Positions 16,417 through 25,112 are shown, counted from the stretch's first letter. The stretch is 64,000 nucleotides of DNA from Chryseobacterium binzhouense (GCF_007474545.1 NZ_VKOG01000001.1:1054001-1118000); one strand, 5' to 3'. The notes: a model not told the origin generated them from the letters alone. Made by a program: numbers and translations.

Positions 16417-17892
16417 TTACAGATTTTCAATAACTTCCTTCGCTGTTTTAAAATGCTGTTTTCGTTTTTCTTTCGGCATTTTTTCCAGTGTTCTCAGCAT
16501 CATTCCCAATCTTGGATTTTTAGCAAAAAATTCTTGGTTATCGTTGATGAAGTTCCAAAAAAGCGCATCCCATTTTTCATTCCATTCTCCGTCGGGATAA
16601 TCGCTCATTTTTTTGATGTAATTGCTTCCGCTGATGTACGGTTTCGTACTCATCTTTCCGCCGTCCGAAAAACTGCTCATTCCATACACATTCGGAACCA
16701 TTACCCAATCGTAGGAATCGATAAACATTTCCATAAACCATTGATAGACTTCATCCGGATTGAACTGAGCAAGATTCATAAAGTTGGCAAAAATCATCAG
16801 TCTTTCGATGTGATGTGCATAACCAGTTTTCAGGATTTTCTGAAGCGAACTGTCAATCGGTCGGATTCCTGTTTTGGCGGTGTAAAAAGATTCCGTAAGT
16901 TTTTGCTTGTGTTTCCAGTAATTTTTATTTCGTTGATACGTTCCCTGATAGATGTAAACACCACGCACAAATTCTCTCCAACCCAAAATCTGGCGGACAA
17001 AACCTTCCAGAGAATTCACTGGAATATCATTGTCTTGTGCAAATGAAATCGCTTTTTCCAGCACATTTTCAGGTGTTAAAAGTCCGACGTTCATTAATGG
17101 AGACAGCACGCTGTGATGAAGGAAATGTTCCTTTTCCACGATGCTGTCTTCGTAAACGCCAAATTCCATAAAACGGTTTTCAAGAAACTGTTCCAGCCAA
17201 TGTTCAGCTTCTTTAAAAGTCGTTGGATAGAGCTGTTCATCCGTAAGAGTTCCGTAATTCTTGGTGAAATGTTTTTCGGTGTAATCTTTTGCTTCCTCGT
17301 AAAATTCATTGCTTTTCGGAAAATGAATGGCAGGCGCTTTTTTGTTTTTTGGGTATTTTTTTCGGTTTTCCGTGTCGTACGTCCATTTTCCACCCAACGG
17401 TTTTCCGGCTTTCATCAGGATATTTCGGGTGATTCTCTGCTGCTTGTAAAAATCAGTCTGATGATAAGATTTTTTACCCTCAAAATAATCTTTCAGGTCA
17501 TCTTTGGTATTGATGAAAAGCGGACTGTCAAGAATTTTGAGTTCCAGTTTTGTTTCCTTTAATCTTTTTTCCAGCCAATTGTCGCAAACATCCGTTATTT
17601 TTATCGTTGTAAAATTTTCTTTTTCAAGCTTCGGAATTAAATTTCGGATGTCTGAATATTTCGAAGAACTTTCAATATATTCAACTTCAAAACCTACCTT
17701 TTTTAGTTCATTTTCATAAAATTTCATTGTCGCACGATGAAACGCAATCTTCTGTTGATGAAAAGAATACTGCTTAAAAAACAGAAATTCCTCAATCAAA
17801 AACACAGGCTGACTTTTATCCAGATAATCCGTATCCTCAAAAAGCTGATGCGGAAAGATTAATTGGGCGGTATGTTTTACTACTTTAGCCAT
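16417..17892 (-). CDS. (6-4) photolyase / CryB-like protein lacking iron-sulfur ligands
   Basis: A 491-residue member of the photolyase-related family (FeS-BCP, the PhrB/CryB type). An N-terminal Rossmann antenna domain covers about 8-135. The helical FAD domain has GWREFVRGVY near 308, the HIERLMIFANF helix near 362, and YDWVMVPNVYGMSSFSDGG followed by STKPYISGSNYI near 395-425. Typical members ligate a 4Fe-4S cluster with four cysteines, three just after the last motif. Here that segment reads KKMSDYPDGEWNEKWDALFW, and the whole protein has one cysteine (near 102). The cluster is therefore almost certainly absent. The gene overlaps the DASH cryptochrome gene by 13 bases. Confidence 0.88.
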   Translation of the reverse strand: MAKVVKHTAQLIFPHQLFEDTDYLDKSQPVFLIEEFLFFKQYSFHQQKIAFHRATMKFYENELKKVGFEVEYIESSSKYSDIRNLIPKLEKENFTTIKITDVCDNWLEKRLKETKLELKILDSPLFINTKDDLKDYFEGKKSYHQTDFYKQQRITRNILMKAGKPLGGKWTYDTENRKKYPKNKKAPAIHFPKSNEFYEEAKDYTEKHFTKNYGTLTDEQLYPTTFKEAEHWLEQFLENRFMEFGVYEDSIVEKEHFLHHSVLSPLMNVGLLTPENVLEKAISFAQDNDIPVNSLEGFVRQILGWREFVRGVYIYQGTYQRNKNYWKHKQKLTESFYTAKTGIRPIDSSLQKILKTGYAHHIERLMIFANFMNLAQFNPDEVYQWFMEMFIDSYDWVMVPNVYGMSSFSDGGKMSTKPYISGSNYIKKMSDYPDGEWNEKWDALFWNFINDNQEFFAKNPRLGMMLRTLEKMPKEKRKQHFKTAKEVIENL

Positions 17893-19175
17893 AATTTTCT
17901 GAATTCTTTATTAGAATCATACATTTCTGCCTGTTTTTCAGGGTTAAAAGTCCGGTCACGATTGTCATTTCCGACTCCGGCGAGATACATCCAGTTTCCG
18001 TAATTGCTGTGAACATCATAATCAATCAGCATTTCCTCAAAGTAAGCCGCTCCGATTCTCCAGTCCTGTTTCAGAATTTTGCAGAAATACGAAGCTACAT
18101 TCTGTCGACCACGATTGCTCATCCAGCCGGTATTTTTGAGTTCGAGCATATTTGCATTCACAAAATCGGAATCTGTTTCTCCGTCTTTCCATTTTTCAAT
18201 CAATGTTTTATTGTTTTCAACGAAATATTTCTGATGATTGATTCCGCTTTTCCAGAAAATCAAATCTTTGTACTGTAAGGAAATATATCTGAAAAAATCC
18301 CGCCAGAGCAATTCGAAAATCAACCAATAGGTCGAATCATTGGCTCCGAATTCCTCTTCATATTTCTTAATTTCATAGTAAATCGTTACCGCAGATATAC
18401 TTCCGTCCGACAACCAAGCGGAAAATTTTGAACTATAATCTGTTCCTACCAAACCGTTTCGGGTTTGTTTGTATTGACTCAAATTTTGTGTTCCAGAAAA
18501 ATATTGATGCAGCCTTTTCAGAGCTTCATTTTCTCCGCCCGAAAAAGGAAAAGCAGTTCTTTCATCCATTCCAAAATCTTCAAAACCGAGCGATTTCAAT
18601 GAAATGATATCGCTTTTAAAATGAATTTCCAATTTATTGTACACCAAGTCTTCCGATTCAAATTCTGGACGAATCAGCAGATTTTTTTCAATTTTTTGTC
18701 TAAAACTGGTAAAAAGCATCGGGATTTTATCCAAAGTTTTAAATACAAAAAGCGGATGAACCAAAAATTGTGAATACGATTTTTCCCAAACGGCTTTCGG
18801 AATTGCTTTTTCAATTTTAGCTTGTAAATCAACTTCTTCCTTCGTCCATTCTTCCTGACAGAAAATTTTCACGATTTCAAATTCCTCGGAAATTTCTTTG
18901 AAAACATCCTCTGTTTTGCCGTATCTGACTGAAAAAGGAATTTTCTGTTTTGCTAAATTCTGTTTTAAATCTTCTATACTTTCCAGCAAAAATTTTACAC
19001 GGTATTTTCCGATTTTCCTGAAACCAAATTGTTTTTGAGCAAAAAATTCAGTGTCAAAAACATACACCGCAAGAAAAGGCAAATCTTCCTGCATCGCTTT
19101 GTATAAGGAATCTGAATCTCTCGTTCTCAAATCTTTGGTGAACCAGAGGATGTTGATTTTTTGTTTTTCCGGCAT
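17880..19175 (-). CDS. DASH-type cryptochrome / photolyase
   Basis: A 431-residue photolyase-superfamily protein. [20 protein letters not shown] begins the antenna domain and gives the start at 19175; the frame is open 14 residues further, but those bases belong to the DUF2256 gene. FAD-domain signatures are [31 protein letters not shown] and [20 protein letters not shown], the last characteristic of Cry-DASH. It repairs UV lesions (mainly in single-stranded DNA in studied members) or senses light. Its start overlaps DUF2256 by 49 bases and its end overlaps the CryB-like gene, implying translational coupling. Confidence 0.92.
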   Translation of the reverse strand: MPEKQKINILWFTKDLRTRDSDSLYKAMQEDLPFLAVYVFDTEFFAQKQFGFRKIGKYRVKFLLESIEDLKQNLAKQKIPFSVRYGKTEDVFKEISEEFEIVKIFCQEEWTKEEVDLQAKIEKAIPKAVWEKSYSQFLVHPLFVFKTLDKIPMLFTSFRQKIEKNLLIRPEFESEDLVYNKLEIHFKSDIISLKSLGFEDFGMDERTAFPFSGGENEALKRLHQYFSGTQNLSQYKQTRNGLVGTDYSSKFSAWLSDGSISAVTIYYEIKKYEEEFGANDSTYWLIFELLWRDFFRYISLQYKDLIFWKSGINHQKYFVENNKTLIEKWKDGETDSDFVNANMLELKNTGWMSNRGRQNVASYFCKILKQDWRIGAAYFEEMLIDYDVHSNYGNWMYLAGVGNDNRDRTFNPEKQAEMYDSNKEFRKLWLK

Positions 19176-19282
19176 CTTTCGCTGCAATATTTTACTTCGT
19201 CCCAGTTTTTCTTCCACTTTTTGCGCCAGTTGAAGGGTAGTCCGCAGACTTCACAGATTTTGGAAGGTAATTGTGAAGGCAT
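19127..19282 (-). CDS. DUF2256 zinc-ribbon protein
   Basis: A 51-residue protein starting [20 protein letters not shown]. Cysteines at 10, 13, 33 and 37 (CEVC and CSERC) with basic Trp/Lys residues between ([19 protein letters not shown]) match the DUF2256 family, small zinc-binding proteins encoded next to photolyases and cryptochromes. The last 16 codons overlap the beginning of the DASH cryptochrome in another frame. It is easily missed because of its size and overlap. Nucleic-acid or partner-protein binding is plausible. Confidence 0.85.
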   Translation of the reverse strand: MPSQLPSKICEVCGLPFNWRKKWKKNWDEVKYCSERCRKNKKSTSSGSPKI

Positions 19283-19302
19283 ATTTTAAACTTTTTATTT
19301 AT

Positions 19303-19452
19303 TATAACCACAAAAGACACAAAAGAAAGTATAAATTGAAAAGGCAACTGAAAGCTAACAAAAATCTTGTGAATATCTATTTTCAGCCTTTTTTGCTCTT
19401 TTGAATAACTTAAAATTCATTAAAATCTTTTGTTACTTTTGCGGTTAAATAT
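19303..19452. repeat. Imperfect inverted repeat with AACCnCAAAAG arms
   Basis: The gap between the ABC1 kinase and DUF2256 genes has AACCACAAAAGACACAAAAG near 19303 and its near-inverse CTTTTGTTACTTTTGCGGTT near 19427-19446. The right half matches 15917-15980. A stem-loop in the intercistronic mRNA or a dispersed repeat is likely. Confidence 0.45.
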
Positions 19453-20768
19453 CATTTACAATAATTTTTAAAATTATTTATTGCCACATCTTTCGATTTC
19501 AAATCGTGCATCATATTATACAATCCGAAAAATGTTCGGTTCAGGTAAATGAAATGTCTGGAACCACGATTGGTATTCATTCCCTTCATATCACTGGCTT
19601 TGGCGTATTTTTGTCCCAAATCGGCAATCTCCTGAAAGAAAGATTCGTCTGAAAAATCAAACATTTCTTGATTGAAAGGTCTTGTAAATAGTTCCAACAA
19701 TTCGTAGAATAATTTTGCAAAAAACTCTTTTTCCTGTGGCGAATCATCTTCACGCAAAATTTCCAGTGTAAACAATTTCTCACGGAAAACTTCAGGATTT
19801 TTAAGATTTTCCTCTTTTGCCAGTTCGAAATACGGAATGTAAAAATCTTCCGGAATTTCTTTGATACAGCCAAAATCGATAACCAATAATTCCTTGTCTT
19901 CAGAAATCAGGAAATTTCCCGGATGCGGGTCGGCGTGTACTTTTTTTAGAATATGCATCTGATACATATAAAAATCCCAAAGCGTTTGTCCGATTTTATT
20001 CAAATCTTCCTGAGAATTTTGTTTTTTGGTAAACTCAGAGAAATGAATTCCCGACATCCAGTCCATCGTAATGATTTTTTCGCAGGAAAATTCAGGATAA
20101 TAATGTGGAAATTTTACATTCGGAAGGTGACTGCATTCTTCTGCAAAATGTTGACTGCGTTTCAGTTCCAAGTTATAATCTGTTTCCTCAAATAGTTTGT
20201 CTTCTACTTCCTGAAAATAAGATTCTGAACCTTCTTTTTTGATGTTGAACATCTTCATCGCAATCGGTTTTACCATTTTCAGGTCACTCGAAATGCTTTC
20301 TCTCACACCGGGATACTGGATTTTAACCGCCAGTTTTTTGCCGTCTTTTTTTGCGGTATGAACCTGTCCGATGCTCGCTGCATTAACCGATTCGGCGGAA
20401 AATTCATCAAAAATATCTTCCGGATTTTTCCCGAAATATTTTCTGAATGTTTTCTTCACCAAAGCACCCGACAAAGGCGGAACGGAAAATTGCGAAAGCG
20501 AGAATTTTTCCACATATTCCACCGGAAGAATGTTTTTTTCCATACTCAGCATTTGGGCAACTTTGAGCGCGGAACCTTTCAATTCTTTCAGTGAGTCGTA
20601 GATGTCGGTTGCATTGTCCTCGTTCAGAATTTTGCGGGCTTCATCTTCATCTTTTGTTATTTTATTTCCGTAATATTTCAGGTAATTAACACCAACTTTC
20701 GCTCCTGCTTTGAGCAGGCTGCTTGTCCGTTCTAATTTTCCTGTAGGAATTTTATCTAATGTTTTCAT
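19452..20768 (-). CDS. ABC1/UbiB-family atypical kinase
   Basis: A 438-residue protein of the ABC1/AarF/UbiB family. The KxGQ-type helix is present as LKGSALKVAQMLS (about 64-76), with Gly-Ser instead of the usual Gly-Gln; the Ala-rich loop is AASIGQVH. The catalytic and metal motifs are HADPHPGNF and VIDFGCIKE. Members support quinone biosynthesis or lipid-linked processes through ATPase/kinase activity. In photolyase neighbourhoods the substrate is not known. The protein has no membrane helix at its C terminus. Confidence 0.88.
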   Translation of the reverse strand: MKTLDKIPTGKLERTSSLLKAGAKVGVNYLKYYGNKITKDEDEARKILNEDNATDIYDSLKELKGSALKVAQMLSMEKNILPVEYVEKFSLSQFSVPPLSGALVKKTFRKYFGKNPEDIFDEFSAESVNAASIGQVHTAKKDGKKLAVKIQYPGVRESISSDLKMVKPIAMKMFNIKKEGSESYFQEVEDKLFEETDYNLELKRSQHFAEECSHLPNVKFPHYYPEFSCEKIITMDWMSGIHFSEFTKKQNSQEDLNKIGQTLWDFYMYQMHILKKVHADPHPGNFLISEDKELLVIDFGCIKEIPEDFYIPYFELAKEENLKNPEVFREKLFTLEILREDDSPQEKEFFAKLFYELLELFTRPFNQEMFDFSDESFFQEIADLGQKYAKASDMKGMNTNRGSRHFIYLNRTFFGLYNMMHDLKSKDVAINNFKNYCK

Positions 20769-20802
20769 TTTTAAATTTTGTTTGTAATGTGTTTGATGTA
20801 CT

Positions 20803-20975
20803 AAGCTCCTTTGGGAGCTTTATCTGTGTAGCTTAAAGCATTTGTTCTTGGCGGCACTCCGTAGGAGTGCAATCTATTAATCTTAATCTTTTTTCATTTT
20901 AAGATTGAACTCCTACGGAGTTCTCTTCAATACGATTATTCGTAATTTCTAAACAGATTCCGCTCCTACGGAGCG
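20803..20975. repeat. Cluster of short palindromic hairpins (CTCC-n3-GGAG type)
   Basis: Four perfect small hairpins lie within 175 bases: AAGCTCC/GGAGCTT (20803-20820), GCACTCC-GTA-GGAGTGC (20854-20870), GAACTCC-TAC-GGAGTTC (20907-20923) and CGCTCC-TAC-GGAGCG (20961-20975). The last three share the core CTCC-TAC/GTA-GGAG. They occupy the 416-base gap between the ABC1 kinase and TetR genes, where no convincing gene is seen. Confidence 0.55.
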
Positions 20976-21057
20976 CAACATTCTGCTGTCTATTTTCTTT
21001 CATTTTGCATCCGAAGTGCTTTATTCTTTTACTTTTACTTTTGAATTGGCAAATCTC

Positions 21058-21143
21058 GCAGCCCGACCTGAGTGGAGCTCTTTTTGTAAGACTGGCAAAA
21101 GCATTGGCACAAAAAAGCGGGAACGGAGGGCGGAAATAGCTGC
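21058..21143. repeat. Structured intergenic element
   Basis: The segment starts GCAGCCCGACC and ends GCGGAAATAGCTGC: outer arms GCAGC/GCTGC, and inner arms GCTCTTTTTGT near 21077 and ACAAAAAAGC near 21109. It has a higher GC than its surroundings. Elements of similar design (conserved GCCCGA...GAGTGGA and GCGGGAAC blocks around a T/A-rich stem) are recalled from flavobacterial intergenic regions. Its role is unknown. Confidence 0.4.
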
Positions 21144-21184
21144 CCAAATAAATATTAGCTTTATTTGAAGCCAAAAGCTATACA

Positions 21185-21844
21185 TCAACTCATTTTAAAC
21201 TTTTCCTTCCACAGAAATTTCCCAAGGTCGAAAACTTTTCTTAACGGTTCATTATCCATTAATTCAAAACCGGTGTCGATGGTTTTTTCAATAAAAATAT
21301 CGGTCTTTTCAAAATCCGGCGAAGTGTCTTTTTTCCAGAAATCAATAGCGGAAATCAAATGGAGCCAAAGTGCTTCCTGTCTTGATTTTTCGTTGAATTT
21401 TCGGATGTCTTCCTTCGCTTTTTCAATCATTTCCCATTCGTTGAAATTAAGGGTATTGACAAATTGTTTGTGGGTTTCCCTAAGATTCTGAAGCGTTTTG
21501 ATGTTCTGAATTTTATTGCTTCCCAAAATTGATAATACCAGAGAACGGTTCATCGTCATATTTTCAAAGAAAATATAATAGACATTCAGGAGTTTTTCTT
21601 TGGTTGTCACTTCGCTCGAAGAATTAACTTCCGAAGCGAGTTCCAGAGATTTTGTGAAAAGATGATTCACAATTTCTCTTTCGATTTGCTCAAATCCTGA
21701 AAAATAATGGTAAAACTCTTTTTCCTCAAAATTATTTTCTTTGGCAAAAAGATAGACGTTTTTAGGTTTTTCTCCGTGATTCAAAAGATAATCTCCGTAT
21801 AATTCAAATATTTTTTCCTGCGTGATATTGGCTTGTTCTTGCAT
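21185..21844 (-). CDS. TetR/AcrR-like transcriptional regulator
   Basis: A 219-residue regulator. The N-terminal helix-turn-helix covers about 10-55 (EKIFELYGDYLLNHGEKPKNVYLFAKENNFEEKEFYHYFSG), where LFAKE...EFYHYF is the TetR recognition-helix pattern. The C-terminal helical ligand-binding domain carries the segment KDTSPDFEKTDIFIEKTIDTGFEL found in flavobacterial TetR proteins linked to photolyase loci. It is divergent from ribA with a 97-base gap containing a GTAAAT/ATTTAC dyad, the likely operator. Confidence 0.82.
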   Translation of the reverse strand: MQEQANITQEKIFELYGDYLLNHGEKPKNVYLFAKENNFEEKEFYHYFSGFEQIEREIVNHLFTKSLELASEVNSSSEVTTKEKLLNVYYIFFENMTMNRSLVLSILGSNKIQNIKTLQNLRETHKQFVNTLNFNEWEMIEKAKEDIRKFNEKSRQEALWLHLISAIDFWKKDTSPDFEKTDIFIEKTIDTGFELMDNEPLRKVFDLGKFLWKEKFKMS

Positions 21845-21863
21845 AATAGAATTTATTTATTGA

Positions 21864-21912
21864 CAAATTTAGTAAATAAATTTACATTTAATTAAAATAA
21901 AGTATAAATTTG
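21864..21912. promoter_or_regulatory. Divergent promoters with a central operator-like dyad
   Basis: TAAATTTG boxes occur in both directions: minus strand at 21864-21871 for the TetR gene and plus strand at 21905-21912 for ribA. Between them lies GTAAAT-AA-ATTTAC (21872-21885), next to the TetR -7 box and over the expected -33 region of ribA. Neither promoter has a good TTTG -33 element, as expected if they are regulated. Confidence 0.5.
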
Positions 21913-21941
21913 TACTATATAAACCATTTAATTTTTGAATT

Positions 21942-22532
21942 ATGTTGACAATACAGGCACAATCGAATATACCTACAGATTTTGGAATGTTTACTGTTTA
22001 TGCGTTCTCAGAACACGAAGAAGACTGGAATCCGCACTTGGTTTGGGTGGCAGAAAATACAGATTTCAGCAAAACGGTAAACGTGCGTTTTCATTCTGAA
22101 TGCATCACAGGCGAGATTTTTCATTCTAAAAAATGTGAATGTGGACAGCAGTTGGACGCAGCAATGAAATATATGTCGGAAAACGGCGGAATGATTATTT
22201 ATCTTCGACAGGAAGGGCGTAATATCGGAATCATCAATAAATTAAGAGCGTATGCGCTTCAGGAAAAAGGTTTTGATACGGTGGAAGCAAATTTGAAATT
22301 GGGTTTGCCTGCGGATGGAAGAAATTTTGATGTGGCAGTTGAAATGCTTAAGATTCTGAACGTTAAAGAAATTAACCTATTGACCAATAATCCGGATAAG
22401 CTTAAATCTTTGGAAAACAGCGGAATTAAACTTAACCATCGGGTTTCTTTGGAAATAGAATCGAATGAGGTGAATGAAAGTTATCTTTCAAAAAAGAAAG
22501 ATTATTTCGGGCATCTGTTGGAAAAGGTATGA
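21942..22532 (+). CDS. ribA: GTP cyclohydrolase II
   Basis: A 196-residue stand-alone enzyme, without the DHBP synthase domain usually fused to it in this phylum. Zinc ligands are in CITGEIFHSKKCEC, the active-site motif is YLRQEGRNIGI (Asn where Gly is usual), and LLTNNPDKL completes the family signature. It converts GTP to the pyrimidine that begins riboflavin synthesis. That pathway yields FAD and 6,7-dimethyl-8-ribityllumazine, the cofactor and antenna of photolyases like those encoded nearby, so a second, regulated copy here makes sense as light-inducible flavin supply. It lies 48 bases before the DUF2867 gene. Confidence 0.9.
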   Translation: MLTIQAQSNIPTDFGMFTVYAFSEHEEDWNPHLVWVAENTDFSKTVNVRFHSECITGEIFHSKKCECGQQLDAAMKYMSENGGMIIYLRQEGRNIGIINKLRAYALQEKGFDTVEANLKLGLPADGRNFDVAVEMLKILNVKEINLLTNNPDKLKSLENSGIKLNHRVSLEIESNEVNESYLSKKKDYFGHLLEKV

Positions 22533-22580
22533 TTTTCTCACTAGCTGAGAAATAATTTTACACACCAAAACTCAAATCTA

Positions 22581-24011
22581 ATGCAAAAAATTCTGCTTAC
22601 CGGAGCTACCGGATATATCGGAAAACGAATGATTAACGTAATCGCTGCACAAGGTTATCAGGTAATCTGCTGTTGCAGAGATAAAAACCGTTTTTCTAAA
22701 AGTGTGGATATTGATGATGCACAGATTGAAGTGGTGGAAGTGGATTTCCTGAAACCTGAAACGCTGGAAAAAATTCCAAAAGATATTTCCGGAGCGTATT
22801 ACCTGATGCATTCGATGAGCAACAGCAATGATTATGCAGAAATTGAAAAACAATGCGCCGTTAATTTTTCAGATTATATTGAAAAAACCGATTGCAAACA
22901 CATCATCTATCTTTCGGGTTTGGCGAATGAAAAAGAATTATCTCAACATTTGAGTTCAAGATTTGAAGTTGAAAAAATCCTGATGAAATGTAAAGTTCCG
23001 GCAACAGTTTTACGGGCTGGAATTATCATTGGCTCAGGAAGTGCCTCGTTCGAAATCATAAGAGATTTGGTGGAAAAATTACCAGTGATGGTGGCTCCGA
23101 AGTGGCTCCATACAAAATGTCAGCCGATTGGAATTGCCAATGTGCTGGATTTTCTGATTTTTACTTTATTTAAAGAACAGGCATATCATAAAAATTTCGA
23201 TATCGGATGCGATAATGTTTTGACATATAAAGAAATGCTTTTGGAGTTTGCCAAAATCAGAGGACTGAAACGAAAAATTTTTACGGTTCCTGTAATGACT
23301 CCGAAATTGTCTTCGTACTGGCTCTATTTTATTACTTCGACATCTTATAATTTAGCTTCTGCATTGGTGGGAAGTATGAAGATTGAAGTCATTTGCAGAC
23401 CGGAAAGCCTTGCGGAAATTAAACAGATTACCGGAGTTCAGCCATTTTCTTATGATACGGCTCTGAGAAGAACGCTGGCTAAAATTCAAGACAACGAAAT
23501 TGCCTCAAGCTGGAAAGACAGTTTTATCAGCAGCAGAAGCGATTCCAGCCTGAAGGATTATCTTGATGTTCCGAAGTATGGCTGTTTTACAGATTTGAGA
23601 ACTGAAGAATATGATGACCGTGAAAAATGTCTCGACAGAGTTTTTTCGTTGGGCGGCGCAAACGGATGGTATGGTCAAAGTCTCTGGAAGATCCGTGGAT
23701 TTATGGATTTACTGGTGGGCGGACCCGGATTGAGACGCGGAAGAACACATCCCGACAAGCTTCACGAAGGCGATGCCCTGGATTTCTGGCGTGTTCTTTA
23801 TGCCAATAAAGATGAAGGAAAACTGATTCTTTTTGCTGAAATGAAACTTCCGGGTGAAGCGTGGTTAATGTTTAAAGTCTACAAAGGTAAACTTTGGCAA
23901 AAAGCGGTTTTCCGACCGCACGGATTATCTGGAAGATTATACTGGTATTCCGTTTTGCCGTTTCACGGAATTATTTTTAAAGGAATGGTGAAGAGATTGG
24001 TTGGCAAATAG
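22581..24011 (+). CDS. NAD(P)-binding epimerase-like protein with DUF2867 domain
   Basis: A 476-residue cytoplasmic protein. Residues 1-290 form an atypical/extended SDR Rossmann domain (ILLTGATGYIGKRM at 4-17, VLRAGIIIGSGSASFEI near 145). Residues about 330-476 form a DUF2867 domain (SLGGANGWYGQSLWKIRGFMDLLVGGPGLRRGR, then PFHGIIFKGMVKRL). This two-domain protein is common near photolyase, cryptochrome and ABC1 kinase genes. The substrate is unknown. It is co-directional with ribA and probably co-transcribed. Confidence 0.87.
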   Translation: MQKILLTGATGYIGKRMINVIAAQGYQVICCCRDKNRFSKSVDIDDAQIEVVEVDFLKPETLEKIPKDISGAYYLMHSMSNSNDYAEIEKQCAVNFSDYIEKTDCKHIIYLSGLANEKELSQHLSSRFEVEKILMKCKVPATVLRAGIIIGSGSASFEIIRDLVEKLPVMVAPKWLHTKCQPIGIANVLDFLIFTLFKEQAYHKNFDIGCDNVLTYKEMLLEFAKIRGLKRKIFTVPVMTPKLSSYWLYFITSTSYNLASALVGSMKIEVICRPESLAEIKQITGVQPFSYDTALRRTLAKIQDNEIASSWKDSFISSRSDSSLKDYLDVPKYGCFTDLRTEEYDDREKCLDRVFSLGGANGWYGQSLWKIRGFMDLLVGGPGLRRGRTHPDKLHEGDALDFWRVLYANKDEGKLILFAEMKLPGEAWLMFKVYKGKLWQKAVFRPHGLSGRLYWYSVLPFHGIIFKGMVKRLVGK

Positions 24012-24025
24012 TATTTCCTGTAGCA

Positions 24026-24041
24026 TTTACTTATAAGTAAA
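24026..24041. repeat. Perfect 16-base palindrome between convergent genes
   Basis: TTTACTTATAAGTAAA lies 15 bases after the DUF2867 gene and 28 bases before the end of the Ppx/GppA gene. It could be a weak terminator hairpin or a protein site. Confidence 0.35.
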
Positions 24042-24068
24042 ACAATCAATCTCTATATCGGTTGTTGA

Positions 24069-24956
24069 TTACAAATTTTTCGAGCTTACTTTGTTATAAA
24101 TATGATGGATAAGACCGTCTGCAACAGATATTTTTGGAACAAAAATCTTCGTGATTTCTGACCATGTCATAACATTGTTGTAAATTTTGAGAGCATGAAC
24201 CAAAACGTCGGCTCTGTCTTGTCTGAAACCATATTTTGTCATTCTTTCTTCCACCGTAAGCTCATTAAACTCTTTATAAACTTTTTTAAGGTGAGCCGAA
24301 GAAATTGGTCTGCCGTCTTTTGTTTTGCTCATTGAGAAAACTTTATTGATATTTCCGCCGGATCCAATAGCCACAATAGGTTTTTTGCTGGAAATATTTT
24401 TCTTTATTTCTTCTTTCATTTCCTTCCAATTGCTCTCTGTAACGAGATTATTAAGCAATCTTATAGTCCCAATATTGAAGGATCTTTCGTAGATCATTTC
24501 ACCGTTTTCATAAAAAGTAAGTTCTGTGGAGCCACCACCAACATCTACATAAAGGTAAGCAAAATTTTTATCAAGTCCTTCTGCCACGTGGTTTTCATAG
24601 ATAAGTGTAGCTTCTTCGTCCCCCGAAATAATTTCAATATCTATTTCTGAAGTCTGCTTCACCTGCTGTATAATTTCCTGACCATTGGCTGCATCACGCA
24701 TTGCACTGGTTGCACAGGCTCGGTAATGATCTACTTTATAAATTCGCATCAGATCACTGAAAATCTTCATAGAATCAATGACCATTTTTTTTCGTTCATC
24801 ACCAATTTTTCCTATGGTGAAAACATCCATTCCCAATCTCAAAGGAATTCTGAGCAGATTAAGTTTAATAAACTCAGGTTTACTGTTCTGAATTTTCACT
24901 TCATTGATTAAAAGTCTGGCTGCATTACTTCCTATGTCTATCGCTGCAATGATCAT
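24069..24956 (-). CDS. Ppx/GppA-family phosphatase
   Basis: A 295-residue protein of the sugar kinase/Hsc70 fold: IAAIDIGSNAARLL (phosphate 1 loop) at the N terminus, DVGGGSTELTFY (phosphate 2) near 138-149 and AIGSGGNINK near 197. The length matches the short form that lacks the C-terminal HD domain of long Ppx proteins. It would hydrolyse polyphosphate or (p)ppGpp-type substrates; which one cannot be decided. It is monocistronic, upstream of dnaK in map order but separately terminated. Confidence 0.88.
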   Translation of the reverse strand: MIIAAIDIGSNAARLLINEVKIQNSKPEFIKLNLLRIPLRLGMDVFTIGKIGDERKKMVIDSMKIFSDLMRIYKVDHYRACATSAMRDAANGQEIIQQVKQTSEIDIEIISGDEEATLIYENHVAEGLDKNFAYLYVDVGGGSTELTFYENGEMIYERSFNIGTIRLLNNLVTESNWKEMKEEIKKNISSKKPIVAIGSGGNINKVFSMSKTKDGRPISSAHLKKVYKEFNELTVEERMTKYGFRQDRADVLVHALKIYNNVMTWSEITKIFVPKISVADGLIHHIYNKVSSKNL

Positions 24957-25059
24957 ATCTGATGATGAATTTTATTGAAAACTTTAAATATTACACAAAT
25001 ATAGGATAAATGGTGAAAAGATTATTGCCATGACATTCTTTAAGGCAACTTAATAATAT

Positions 25060-25088
25060 AAAAAATCCCCAAGCTTTCGCTCAGGGAT
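25060..25088 (-). terminator. Terminator downstream of dnaK
   Basis: On the minus strand ATCCC...AGC-GAAA-GCT...GGGGAT forms a hairpin with a GAAA loop followed by TTTTTT (plus-strand A-tract at 25060-25065). Confidence 0.8.
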
Positions 25089-25112
25089 CATATTTAATAA
25101 GTTCTAGACTTC

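Noticed and set aside
20899-21174. Minus-strand 91-codon ORF in the ABC1 kinase-TetR gap
   Set aside because: It is built from palindromic hairpins and the structured element, has an odd composition and no recognisable domain; most likely chance translation of repeats.
24026-24041. 16-base palindrome as a strong terminator
   Set aside because: The stem is AT-rich without a T-run, so it is listed only as a palindrome.
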